Of a stretch of DNA of 64,000 nt, positions 27,589 to 36,242 are shown in pieces. The first letter of the stretch is position 1; every line of letters begins with the position of its first letter. Source of the DNA: Clostridiales bacterium (lineage in GTDB: Bacteria > Bacillota > Clostridia > Oscillospirales > Acutalibacteraceae); NCBI GenBank assembly GCA_012839185.1, contig DUNU01000003.1:124001-188000 (forward strand), in the 5' to 3' direction. The position numbers and the translations under genes were made by a program. The notes under the pieces are model-generated. The model worked only from the letters and a program-made list of their open reading frames with translations, was not told the DNA's origin and made no database searches.

Positions 27589-30210
27589 ATGAGTGCACAA
27601 GTTAAATCAAAGAAGCAAAGAAGAATAGGTATCAATGATACTAACTTGTTTTGGCATGTTTTAGCTTTTGTATGTCCTGTTGTGATTATGATAATTGCAT
27701 TTATTCAAAAAGGGATATCACCTTTTGGCAATGAATCGATGCTTTCAATGGACTTATGGAGTCAATATTTTCCGATGATTGCAGAACAACATGCTAACAG
27801 ACGTGCATTCATCTCTTCCGGCTTTAGTTGGAACGGAGCATTGGGAATAAACGCATTTGCTCAAAACTCTTATTACTGCAATAGTTTGTTTAACTGGTTA
27901 CTTGTACCTTTTAGCAGAAAACTACTTATTGATGCATTGGATTGGCTTATCCTGTTAAAATTTGGGTTATCTGCCTTATCAATGTCCTTCTATCTCAAAT
28001 ACAAATTCAAGAAAATTAACTTCCCTGTTGTCGCATGCAGCGTATGTTATGCTCTTTGTGCATATAGTTTAGCATTTTCCAACCAAGTAATGTGGTTTGA
28101 TGCTATAATATATTTTCCTATAATTATTCTCGGTTTTGAACGATTAGTAATTGAAAAGAAGCCGATTTTATATTGCGTAAGTCTTGCTATTTGCATCTAT
28201 TCATGCTTTTACATCAGTTTTTGTGTTTGTTTGTTTTTAGTTGTTTATTTCTTCTACTTTCTCATAATTAATGCTAAAGAATTAGATCGCAAAAGCATAA
28301 TTCAAACTTCTGTTCGTTTTGGTGTATATTCGCTAATTGGCGGTTTGAGTGTGGCATTTGTAATATTACCAATTTACAAACAAATAAGTCTTACTCTTGC
28401 ATCAGATATTCCGGCACCGACTAAACTTGAACTTTACAATTCACTTTTTGATTATGTGCTCAAGTTGCTCCCCAAAACCCCTGTATCTCTTGAATACGGC
28501 ATACCAAATATTTATTCCGGCTCAATAATATTTATGCTTTTGCCAACATATTTCTTGAGCAAAAAGATAGACATAAAAGAAAAATTTTTCAGTGTGTTGT
28601 TGATATTCTTCTTGTTCTTTTCAATGAACTTGAATGTTCTTGACTATATATGGCACGGATTTCATTTCCCTAATCAATTGCCGGGCAGATGGACATTTAT
28701 TTTCTCGTTTATATTACTTACACTCTGTGCAAAAGTTTTCACAGAATATAAAGAAATTTCAATTCCTAAAATTGTCATTTCCGGAGCAATTTCAGTTATT
28801 CTTTTTGGTATATCATACTTATTAGCTAAAGAAGAAACTTCTTTTAAATCCATTATCACTGCCTATATTTTCATTGCAATATACATCATTCTTTTCATTC
28901 TTGTTGCTCTTTTTAAAGAGGACAAATTTCAAAAAACGATGGTTGCCATGTTATCTGTTGCAATTATTCTTGAAGTAGGTTTTAATGGAGTTTACACTTT
29001 TGTAACCCACACAGATACCGGCAATATAGGCAAATATACTCAATTTGATGAAGCAATGAATTCTTTTGACGAACAATATAGTGCCGATTCAACAGAATTT
29101 TACAGAACTGATATTTATGAAAATTGGACATTTAATTCACCTTTGTTATATGGAATAAAAGGTCCGACGTATTATTCCTCTACAATGTCTGGCAATGCAT
29201 ATAACTTTTTCAAAAATCTCGGAATGCGTGTTTATGCAAAAAATGTTTCATCAATTTATGTTCCTTATTCTCCCGTAACTAATTCTCTTTTTGGTATTAA
29301 ATATATTGCAAACAGAAATATGATTGCATTCCCTTTAGGTATGAAAACTGTGGGAACATGTGGTAACAACATCACCGTCGTTGAAAATTCATACTGTTTA
29401 CCTGTTGCATTTGTTGCAAATAACAATGTTCTGTCTTGGAAATATTCTGCAAGAGATTCGTTTATCAAAAATCAAGATACTCTTTTCTCTGCTGTTACAG
29501 GAACAGATAAAAACATATTTAACCAAATCAAATGGGATAAAAAAACGAATTTAAACGCAAGTGTACATAAATCATCTGATTGGTCGCAATCAACCTATTC
29601 TTGTCCGGATAAATCTACTTGTCATTTCAGTTTTGAATATACCGTTCAAAATGACGGAGATTTCTATCTCGCCAATAATTTCAAGCGTGGGAATCTTGTC
29701 ATAAAAATCAATCAAACCGAATATAAACCTAATATTGACCGTGTTCCGCATATCGCTTTAGGACAACTACATAAAGGGGATGTTATTAGCGTCAAGGTTA
29801 CAGTAACCGGTGTTGGTGTTGGATATTTCGGTATGGAATTATATTCCTTAGACAGTGAATTATTTGCAAAAGAAGTTAAAAAGCTAAAAAGTAATGGATT
29901 GATTGTTGACAACGTAAATGGCGATAAAATTACAGGAACAATTACTTCCGATGGAGGAACGGTCTTTACAAGTATAGCTCAGGAAAACAACGGATTTGAC
30001 GTTTATGTTGATGGAGAGAAAGTTGAAACACAGCTTATCGCTGATTATCTGCTTTCATTTAATGTTCCTTCCGGCACGCATGAAATTGTTTTTGATTATG
30101 ATGTGCCCGGTCTTAAATTAGGTATCGCAATTTCTTCTGTTTTCATTGTACTTTTCGTCTTGTTGACGATAATTGATAAAAAGAAAAAACAAAACGGAGG
30201 AGATAAATGA
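27589..30210 (+). CDS. YfhO-family membrane protein, probable lipoteichoic-acid-type glycosyltransferase
   Basis: 873 residues. About a dozen GT-C-like spans in the first 480 residues, an extracytoplasmic beta-rich domain (about 490-835) and a final span before a Lys-rich cytoplasmic end. The YIWHGFHFPNQLPGRW motif matches the other YfhO protein in this window. ATG at 27589 is preferred over the TTG one codon earlier (GGAG eight bases upstream). In Bacillus and Listeria, YfhO/GtlB works with a GtrA-family flippase; a GtrA gene is two genes downstream here, supporting the same role. Overlaps the lipase-like gene by four bases. Confidence 0.85.
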   Translation: MSAQVKSKKQRRIGINDTNLFWHVLAFVCPVVIMIIAFIQKGISPFGNESMLSMDLWSQYFPMIAEQHANRRAFISSGFSWNGALGINAFAQNSYYCNSLFNWLLVPFSRKLLIDALDWLILLKFGLSALSMSFYLKYKFKKINFPVVACSVCYALCAYSLAFSNQVMWFDAIIYFPIIILGFERLVIEKKPILYCVSLAICIYSCFYISFCVCLFLVVYFFYFLIINAKELDRKSIIQTSVRFGVYSLIGGLSVAFVILPIYKQISLTLASDIPAPTKLELYNSLFDYVLKLLPKTPVSLEYGIPNIYSGSIIFMLLPTYFLSKKIDIKEKFFSVLLIFFLFFSMNLNVLDYIWHGFHFPNQLPGRWTFIFSFILLTLCAKVFTEYKEISIPKIVISGAISVILFGISYLLAKEETSFKSIITAYIFIAIYIILFILVALFKEDKFQKTMVAMLSVAIILEVGFNGVYTFVTHTDTGNIGKYTQFDEAMNSFDEQYSADSTEFYRTDIYENWTFNSPLLYGIKGPTYYSSTMSGNAYNFFKNLGMRVYAKNVSSIYVPYSPVTNSLFGIKYIANRNMIAFPLGMKTVGTCGNNITVVENSYCLPVAFVANNNVLSWKYSARDSFIKNQDTLFSAVTGTDKNIFNQIKWDKKTNLNASVHKSSDWSQSTYSCPDKSTCHFSFEYTVQNDGDFYLANNFKRGNLVIKINQTEYKPNIDRVPHIALGQLHKGDVISVKVTVTGVGVGYFGMELYSLDSELFAKEVKKLKSNGLIVDNVNGDKITGTITSDGGTVFTSIAQENNGFDVYVDGEKVETQLIADYLLSFNVPSGTHEIVFDYDVPGLKLGIAISSVFIVLFVLLTIIDKKKKQNGGDK

Positions 30211-31775
30211 AATTAAGCCAGAAAATACCAGCAGTTCTTTTATCCGTTGTTATTTTGCTCAGCTCGTTTTCAGTTGTTGCCTTAGCAAACGGTACCTGTA
30301 CATGTCAATACGCCCCAACAGTTTATGTAACAGGCATAGCAACCGATCCGCTTTATTTAGACCAAGGGGCTGAAAATGAGAAGATGGTTTTTCCTCCATC
30401 AGGCGAAGTCATATCGGATGCAATAAATAATATTCTGGAAGGCACATCAAATCTCAAGAATTTGACAAAATCTCCTGATCTTCAAGATTATGAAGCCCTA
30501 TCACAAGTAATTGACAATGTTGCGTATGAAGTATTCAAATATTTAGCATTTGATTTTAACGGTAATAGCAAATACAATGTAACATCAAAATTCCGTAAAT
30601 TACCCAGTAATAAATCTTTGAAAGATCATAAACATGGAACAGAGTATCATTTTTATTACGATTGGCGTCAAGATCCCTTTTCAGTTGCCCAACAACTTGA
30701 TAAGTATATTAATCATATCCTTAATGGCACCGGTCATGATAAAGTAAATCTTATTGGTTTTTCTTTAGGCGGAGCAGTCGCTCTTACATACATAAGCGAA
30801 TACGGAAATGATAAAATTGCGTCTCTACAAATGCGTTGTTCTACAGCTAACGGAACTTCTATTTGCGGACAGCCGCTTGCCGGAAAAGTTGATTCGGACG
30901 CAAATGCTCTTATCGGAATCATTGATGATCTGATGCCGAATAACAACTTAAAAATCATTATTTCATTTATATTAACGATCCTTAAAAAAGTTGGTATTAT
31001 GGATTTTACAGTTGACTCATTGATGAAAATTGTCAAAGAATGTACTGATTATGTTTATGCCGGCAAAGTTGGAGAGATATTTGCATCCATTCCTTCTTTA
31101 TGGGTCTTAGTTCCCGACTCAGAATATGAAGATGCAAAGAACGTTCTTTTGAAAGACAGAAATTATCCTGAATTTATTGAAGTAATAGACAGATATCATT
31201 ATGAAATTCAAGCGAAAAATAACGAAATTATTGATGCATTTATTGCTGATGGAGGCAAATTCTCCGTTATTGTTAAATATGGCTTGCAAGTTGTACCGGT
31301 ATGTAAGGATTATGATATTCAATCTGACGGAGTTAATGATGCAATTTATTCAAGCTTTGGTGCAACTTGTGCGAAAATCGGCACCACACTCGGAGACGAC
31401 TATGTGCAAGCCATAGATGATGGTCATAACCATGTTTCCGCTGACAAGTTTATTGATGCGTCAACTTGTGATTATCCCGAATATACTTGGTTTGTTAAAG
31501 GCGTTCATCATTCAATCGGTTGTGATTATATAAATGCTCTGTCATATAAACTTTTCTACGCTGAAGAACAATTAGATGTTTGGTCTTATCAGGAATTTCC
31601 TCAATTTGTTCAGTTTGATTCTGCAACGGAAAAATGGATTTCTGTTACTGATGATACACAAAATGAACACGATACACTTGCTCAAAAATTTAGAAAGTAT
31701 TTAATAATAGCGATTTTCATATGCTCAATTCTTGCATTTTTTAAACTAAAAAAATTTATATTTATTTGGAGGTAG
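30207..31775 (+). CDS. Secreted, C-terminally anchored alpha/beta hydrolase (lipase/LCAT-like)
   Basis: 522 residues. Signal peptide (MKLSQKIPAVLL... to about residue 28), then an alpha/beta hydrolase region: YDWRQDP, nucleophile elbow GFSLGG near residues 183-188, and a plausible late His in KGVHHSIGC. A C-terminal span (LIIAIFICSILAFF) followed by basic residues anchors it in the membrane. The pattern resembles LCAT-like acyltransferases/lipases; substrate unknown. Its place between YfhO and GtrA genes suggests it acts on an acylated envelope polymer or glycolipid. GGAGG precedes the ATG. Confidence 0.75.
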   Translation: MKLSQKIPAVLLSVVILLSSFSVVALANGTCTCQYAPTVYVTGIATDPLYLDQGAENEKMVFPPSGEVISDAINNILEGTSNLKNLTKSPDLQDYEALSQVIDNVAYEVFKYLAFDFNGNSKYNVTSKFRKLPSNKSLKDHKHGTEYHFYYDWRQDPFSVAQQLDKYINHILNGTGHDKVNLIGFSLGGAVALTYISEYGNDKIASLQMRCSTANGTSICGQPLAGKVDSDANALIGIIDDLMPNNNLKIIISFILTILKKVGIMDFTVDSLMKIVKECTDYVYAGKVGEIFASIPSLWVLVPDSEYEDAKNVLLKDRNYPEFIEVIDRYHYEIQAKNNEIIDAFIADGGKFSVIVKYGLQVVPVCKDYDIQSDGVNDAIYSSFGATCAKIGTTLGDDYVQAIDDGHNHVSADKFIDASTCDYPEYTWFVKGVHHSIGCDYINALSYKLFYAEEQLDVWSYQEFPQFVQFDSATEKWISVTDDTQNEHDTLAQKFRKYLIIAIFICSILAFFKLKKFIFIWR

Positions 31776-31778
31776 TCA

Positions 31779-32330
31779 ATGTCTAAGTTAAAGAAAATTG
31801 ACAAAGCAGCCGAAAGTAAAGGTTCGGCATTAAACACACTATGGCAGTTCGTTAAATTCATTTTTGTAAGCCTTCTTGCAATGATAGTACAGTTTGTTCT
31901 GCTTAATACATTGCAACTTATACCTGCAGTTAAAGATTTGTACACAGTCGAGTTTAATTGGTGGGTATTTGAATATCCTGTTGTTGTCGGCGGACTTGGC
32001 TACTTTATAGTATCTAATGTTGCAAATATTGCTGCTCAGATAGTTGCTTTCTTTGTAAATAAGGAAAAAACATTCAACTCCAGTGCTAATGTTGCAATTA
32101 CTCTTCCAATCTACATCGTATTTACAATAGCCTTAATACTCTTCTCCGCTTGGCTTAATCCCACATTAAAAGGTGTTTTTGTAAACTTCGAGTGGTGCAA
32201 TGAGGCACTTGCAAAGAATATTGCTACAATGATTTGTTCAGCATTACAATTCTTCCTTTACTTCCCCGTCGACAAAATTCTCTTCCGCAAGAAAAAAGAA
32301 GCAAAAGCAGAAGAGGTTAAGGCTGAATAA
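31779..32330 (+). CDS. GtrA-family membrane protein (probable polyprenyl-sugar flippase)
   Basis: 183 residues, four membrane spans. GtrA signatures: WQFVKFIFVSLLAMIVQFVLL and the ANIAAQIVAFFVNKEKTF loop, plus a Lys/Glu-rich C-terminal tail. GtrA/GtcA proteins help move polyprenyl-phosphate-linked sugars across the membrane. Strong GGAGG site; third gene of the operon with YfhO. The expected polyprenyl-phosphate glycosyltransferase (CsbB-type) is not in the window. Confidence 0.85.
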   Translation: MSKLKKIDKAAESKGSALNTLWQFVKFIFVSLLAMIVQFVLLNTLQLIPAVKDLYTVEFNWWVFEYPVVVGGLGYFIVSNVANIAAQIVAFFVNKEKTFNSSANVAITLPIYIVFTIALILFSAWLNPTLKGVFVNFEWCNEALAKNIATMICSALQFFLYFPVDKILFRKKKEAKAEEVKAE

Positions 32331-32337
32331 AAATTCA

Positions 32338-32368
32338 ACAGCAACGATTATTTTGTTGCTGTTTTTTT
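32338..32368 (+). terminator. Intrinsic terminator after the GtrA gene
   Basis: ACAGCAAC / GTTGCTGT stem, nine-base loop, followed by a run of T. Confidence 0.92.
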
Positions 32369-32440
32369 AATTAAAACACTACAGCTATTGGAAGTTAAAC
32401 AAAACATCAATATAAAGGACAATATAAGTCTGTGTCAGTT

Positions 32441-32482
32441 AAAAATATAAAACTCCTCAAAGAATAAAGTCTTCAAGGAGTT
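32441..32482 (-). terminator. Terminator after tRNA-Ser
   Basis: AACTCCT / AGGAGTT outer stem with further pairing (GAAGAC/TTCTT region) and a T-rich tail on the minus strand, three bases after the tRNA CCA end. Confidence 0.75.
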
Positions 32483-32484
32483 TT

Positions 32485-32573
32485 TGGCGGAGACGGCGAG
32501 ATTCGAACTCGCGGGGGATTGCTCCCTAACTGATTTCGAGTCAGCCCCGTTATGACCACTTCGATACGTCTCC
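32485..32573 (-). tRNA. tRNA-Ser(CGA)
   Basis: Minus strand, 89 bases including an encoded CCA. Acceptor GGAGACG / CGTCTCC, discriminator G, anticodon loop CTCGAAA giving CGA (reads UCG), and the long variable arm of type II tRNAs (GGGAGCAATCCCC region). Confidence 0.96.
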
Positions 32574-32596
32574 AAAGATTTGTTTAACGATTAGAA

Positions 32597-32625
32597 AGTA
32601 TATCAAATAATTGCGTTTATGTCAA
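32597..32625 (-). promoter_or_regulatory. Promoter of tRNA-Ser
   Basis: Minus strand: -35 TTGACA (32620-32625), 17-base spacer, -10 TATACT (32597-32602), preceded by AAAAAGCAC. Confidence 0.85.
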
Positions 32626-32716
32626 GTGCTTTTTAATTCATTATCTCTTTAAGATGTTGAATTTATAATGATTTTGGCACTATTAATATTGATTTTTACA
32701 CAATATTGTGTTTAAT

Positions 32717-32743
32717 AAAAAAATGAAAGCTCCCGAAGGAGCT
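32717..32743 (-). terminator. Intrinsic terminator after rny
   Basis: AGCTCC-TTCG-GGAGCT hairpin (tetraloop) then TTCATTTTTTT on the minus strand. Confidence 0.9.
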
Positions 32744-32755
32744 ATCAATATTTTA

Positions 32756-34309
32756 CTACTTAACAAGAGCACTTGCTCGACTTTCGCGGATAATCTGAAC
32801 TTTAATCTGACCCGGCATCTGGACTTCATTGCCGACCTTTTGAGCAATATCGTGAGCCATAATCTGCATTTTGTCGTCGTCAACTGTTTCGGGATTGACT
32901 AAAATACGAAGTTCCCGACCGGCTTGAATTGCATATGCTTCCTTAACGCCACTGACGCTGTGGGCAATATCTTCAAGTTTTTCAAGACGTTTAATGTAAT
33001 TAGCTAAATCTTCACGTCTTGCACCGGGGCGAGCAGCGGAAATTGCATCGGCAGCTTGTATAATGAAATCATAGATACTCTTTGCCTCAACATCGCCGTG
33101 ATGTGCCCAGATTGCGTGAACAACAACATCTTTTTCACGATATTTTTTTGCTTGTTCAACGCCTAATTCAATATGTGTGCCTTCATTGTCACGATCCATA
33201 GCCTTTCCTATATCATGAAGGAGACCTGCACGCTTTGCTGTCTTAACATCACAATTAAGCTCTGCAGCCAGATAACCGGCAAGACGAGCAACTTCAACAC
33301 TGTGATCAAGCACATTTTGACCGAAACTTGTTCGATAACGCAACCGCCCAAGTAACTTGACAAGTTCGGGATGAATACCATTTACTCCTAAATCCTGAAC
33401 AACACGCTCTCCCGTCTGTTTAATTGTCTGTTCAACTTCAGCAACAGATTTATTGTAAAATGTTTCGATTGAACCGGGATGAATACGACCGTCAGCGATC
33501 AACTTTTCAAGGGTAAGACGAGCAATTTCACGAGTTGTAGGCTCGAAACAAGAAATTGTAATGCTTTCCGGAGTGTCGTCTATAATAAGTTCCGTATGGG
33601 TAATCTGTTCAAATGTTCGAACATTTCGACCTTCTCTGCCGATAATTCTTCCCTTAATTTCATCATTGGGTAATGTTACGGTAGATACTGCAATTTGACC
33701 GACACTATCGGAAGCAAGACGCTGTATTGCCATAGCAATAATACTGTTAGCTTTTTCATTTGCTTCTTCACGGGTCTTTTCTTCCATATCACGAATACGA
33801 ATAGCTTTTTCGTGATCCAAACTCTCGTCTACACTCTGTAAAATAGTAAGCTTTGCCTGTTCCTCTGAATAACCGGAAATACGGGTAAGCATCTCTCTTT
33901 GAGAGCGAACAAATGACTCCGCTTCGTTGAGTTTTGAATTTATTTCATCTTCCTTTGAACGAACTTGATCTTCCTTTTTGGAAATCTGATTTGTTCTCTG
34001 ATTAAGGTTAGACTCCATTCTTTCAAGTCTTCCCTGTTCGCGATCCAAGTCCTTGCGACGCATTTCAACATAAGAATCAGCCTCACTACGTATCCTCAAT
34101 GCCTCTTCCTTTGCGTCTGTAATCGCTTCTTTCTTTGTGCGTTCGGCATTGTTTACTGCATCGGTTACAATGCGATTTGCTTCATCTTCTGCGGAACCTA
34201 TAGTCTTTTCAGCCTGTTTTTTTCTAAGTATTCCGCCCAAGATAAACATAACAACACCGACTATTACGCAGGCTGCAAAAATAATTGCAATCCATGCGGG
34301 TGTCTTCAT
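32756..34309 (-). CDS. rny: Ribonuclease Y
   Basis: 517 residues. N-terminal membrane span (residues about 5-27), long coiled coil (about 30-190), KH domain (GRIIGREGRNVRTFEQ near 225) and HD phosphohydrolase domain with HDIGKAMD near 365. Membrane-bound endoribonuclease that starts mRNA decay in Firmicutes. GGAGGTGGG precedes the ATG. Monocistronic, with about 85 bases of leader. Confidence 0.98.
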   Translation of the reverse strand: MKTPAWIAIIFAACVIVGVVMFILGGILRKKQAEKTIGSAEDEANRIVTDAVNNAERTKKEAITDAKEEALRIRSEADSYVEMRRKDLDREQGRLERMESNLNQRTNQISKKEDQVRSKEDEINSKLNEAESFVRSQREMLTRISGYSEEQAKLTILQSVDESLDHEKAIRIRDMEEKTREEANEKANSIIAMAIQRLASDSVGQIAVSTVTLPNDEIKGRIIGREGRNVRTFEQITHTELIIDDTPESITISCFEPTTREIARLTLEKLIADGRIHPGSIETFYNKSVAEVEQTIKQTGERVVQDLGVNGIHPELVKLLGRLRYRTSFGQNVLDHSVEVARLAGYLAAELNCDVKTAKRAGLLHDIGKAMDRDNEGTHIELGVEQAKKYREKDVVVHAIWAHHGDVEAKSIYDFIIQAADAISAARPGARREDLANYIKRLEKLEDIAHSVSGVKEAYAIQAGRELRILVNPETVDDDKMQIMAHDIAQKVGNEVQMPGQIKVQIIRESRASALVK

Positions 34310-34392
34310 TAACCCACCTCCTTATAATATAAGTGACATATATATAACAAGGAGAAATCAATACTTCTCACTATATAATTACACTTATAATA

Positions 34393-34421
34393 ATTTTATC
34401 ATAATAGCAAAAAATTGTCAA
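34393..34421 (-). promoter_or_regulatory. Promoter of rny
   Basis: Minus strand: -35 TTGACA (34416-34421), 17-base spacer, -10 TAAAAT (34393-34398). The -35 lies just past the nnrDE stop. Confidence 0.75.
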
Positions 34422-34429
34422 GTATTATT

Positions 34430-35893
34430 TTAACTGAAAAGCAATTCTATCACTCGTGAAGGAGTCGCAGAGTAAGCAGAATATTCTTTCTCCGCCTTTT
34501 CGCCTGCTTTGCCGTGAATATATGCTCCCACAACTGCCGCATTCACAAGATTTAAACCTTGTGCAACTAATGCTGCTATTACACCGGCAAGAACATCACC
34601 GGAACCGCCCTTTGCCAATGCAGATGACCCGGTAAAATTCATATACAAGTTTGAGTTGGGACTTGCAATTATTGTTTTATGACCTTTAAGCAAAACTGTA
34701 ACACTGTATTTTCTCGCAAAATTCAGTGCAACATTCATTCTGTCAAGTTGAATATCTTGAACGGGTACACCTGAAAGTCTTGACATCTCAGCAGGGTGAG
34801 GAGTAATTAAAATACCGTGCTTAGATTCGCTTAAAATATGCGGGATATTAGCAATATTATTTAACCCGTCAGCATCCAGAACTATCGGACAATGGGCTTT
34901 TCTAATCAAACCGCAAACAAGTATTTTTGCATATTCGGATACACCCAAACCACATCCGAGTACCAGCACTTTTGCATTTTTTGATTTTTCAACTAAGGCT
35001 TCAATGTTTTCGTATACATTATCACCAAGAGGCATCAAAACCGGCTCAGTCAACTTACCGGCGATTACATTATATGCTTCTTTGGGAAAAGCACATACTA
35101 CTAAACCGCAGCCGCTGCACACCGCTGCATTTGCACACAAAACAGCAGCTCCCGGCATCTCATAAGAGCCGCAAACAGATAAAACCGTTCCGAATGTGCC
35201 TTTATGAGAATCAGCAGGTCGAACAGGCAAATTGTTTCTTATGTATTCTTCGTCTGCAACAAAATAATCGACTTTTTCGGGAGTTACTCCTATATCAATT
35301 ACAGTTGCATTTTTCCCAACCAAACACGGTTTTAACCCTATCATCGTAAAAATATGGTGTGCGTTGAAATATCCGTCAGCATATTTTCCGCTGGCCGCTT
35401 CCACGCCTGATTCAATATCAATCGAAATACGAATTTGATTCTCTCGATTTATGTTGCAATATTCAAATATTTTCTTAATTTTTTCATCAAGCTTTCCGTG
35501 AAAACCTATGCCAAATACTGCGTCAATCAAGAATAAAGATTTTTCAATATATTCTTCATATTCAGCTTCTGTACAAATATAAACACTTGAATCAAGTTCA
35601 TCAAACACCTGAATACATACTTCATCGGTTGGTTTTCCGTAAGGCAATATCAAACTGACTTTTGCTCCATATTTAGCCAACTGATTTGCGATAACAAAGC
35701 CGTCGCCACCGTTTCTTCCTTTGCCGCAAATAATTGTAATCAGACATTCGGACATAGAATCAATGTCATATTTTGCACAAATTTCATTTGCAGTATTTAT
35801 ACCTGCTCGTTTCATCATATCATAATAAGACAAACCACTAAGATTTGCATCTTGTTCGGCTTTTCTTATCGTATCAACAGTATAAATTTTCAT
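34430..35893 (-). CDS. nnrDE: Bifunctional NAD(P)H-hydrate epimerase/ADP-dependent dehydratase
   Basis: 487 residues. N-terminal YjeF_N/NnrE epimerase domain with CGKGRNGGDGFVIA; C-terminal ribokinase-like NnrD dehydratase with HPAEMSRL and GSGDVLAGVIAALVAQG. Repairs hydrated NAD(P)H made by heat or GAPDH. The start used is the ATG at 35891-35893 (GGAGG five bases upstream); the in-frame extension upstream to 35977 has no support. Confidence 0.95.
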   Translation of the reverse strand: MKIYTVDTIRKAEQDANLSGLSYYDMMKRAGINTANEICAKYDIDSMSECLITIICGKGRNGGDGFVIANQLAKYGAKVSLILPYGKPTDEVCIQVFDELDSSVYICTEAEYEEYIEKSLFLIDAVFGIGFHGKLDEKIKKIFEYCNINRENQIRISIDIESGVEAASGKYADGYFNAHHIFTMIGLKPCLVGKNATVIDIGVTPEKVDYFVADEEYIRNNLPVRPADSHKGTFGTVLSVCGSYEMPGAAVLCANAAVCSGCGLVVCAFPKEAYNVIAGKLTEPVLMPLGDNVYENIEALVEKSKNAKVLVLGCGLGVSEYAKILVCGLIRKAHCPIVLDADGLNNIANIPHILSESKHGILITPHPAEMSRLSGVPVQDIQLDRMNVALNFARKYSVTVLLKGHKTIIASPNSNLYMNFTGSSALAKGGSGDVLAGVIAALVAQGLNLVNAAVVGAYIHGKAGEKAEKEYSAYSATPSRVIELLFS

Positions 35894-35951
35894 TATTACC
35901 TCCAAAAAATTAGTTTCTACGTAATCATTAAAAGAAGAAAAAATAAGAGTA

Positions 35952-35980
35952 ATTATATCAAAACATATGCATTGCAATAA
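35952..35980 (-). promoter_or_regulatory. Possible promoter of nnrDE
   Basis: Minus strand: -10 TATAAT (35952-35957), 17-base spacer, weak -35 TTATTG (35975-35980). Confidence 0.45.
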
Positions 35981-36035
35981 TCTTAGGATCGTAAATTAAA
36001 TCATTTTAGAATTTTCAGGATTTTTATAAAACAAC

Positions 36036-36064
36036 TTGACTTATTTTCTAAAATGCTATATCAT
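36036..36064 (+). promoter_or_regulatory. Possible promoter of the alpha-mannosidase operon
   Basis: -35 TTGACT (36036-36041), 17-base spacer, -10 TATCAT (36059-36064); leaves a leader of about 170 bases with room for regulation. Confidence 0.45.
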
Positions 36065-36242
36065 TAAGAAAGGAATAAAAATAAGGAGTTGTGATTTCGT
36101 AAAAAACCAAGAATTAATTAAAATAGTAAGAGAAAAAGTGAATTTTCTTTGAATAGTATAACATAATTTTTTCGCCATTTCAAGTATTATACTCAGAAAA
36201 CAAAAACATTATTTGAAAATAATTTTCCAAAGGAGATATAAA

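Larger units (their letters stand above)
35894..36242. other. Intergenic region between nnrDE and the alpha-mannosidase
   Basis: 349 bases without a convincing gene. It holds the divergent promoters at 35952-35980 and 36036-36064, and the alpha-mannosidase ribosome site (AAAGGAG, 36229-36235). At about 36084-36150 an AAGGAG is followed by GTG and, in another frame, a short coding-like stretch (KNQELIKIVREKVNFL, stop), possibly a decayed gene start; I do not call it a gene. Confidence 0.5.

Noticed and set aside
35894-35977. N-terminal extension of nnrDE upstream of the called ATG
   Set aside because: It crosses the probable promoter and lacks a ribosome site, while GGAGG precedes the called ATG.
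36084-36150. Short ORF after AAGGAG before the alpha-mannosidase
   Set aside because: The GTG frame stops after three codons and the coding-like stretch is in another frame without a start; at most a decayed remnant.
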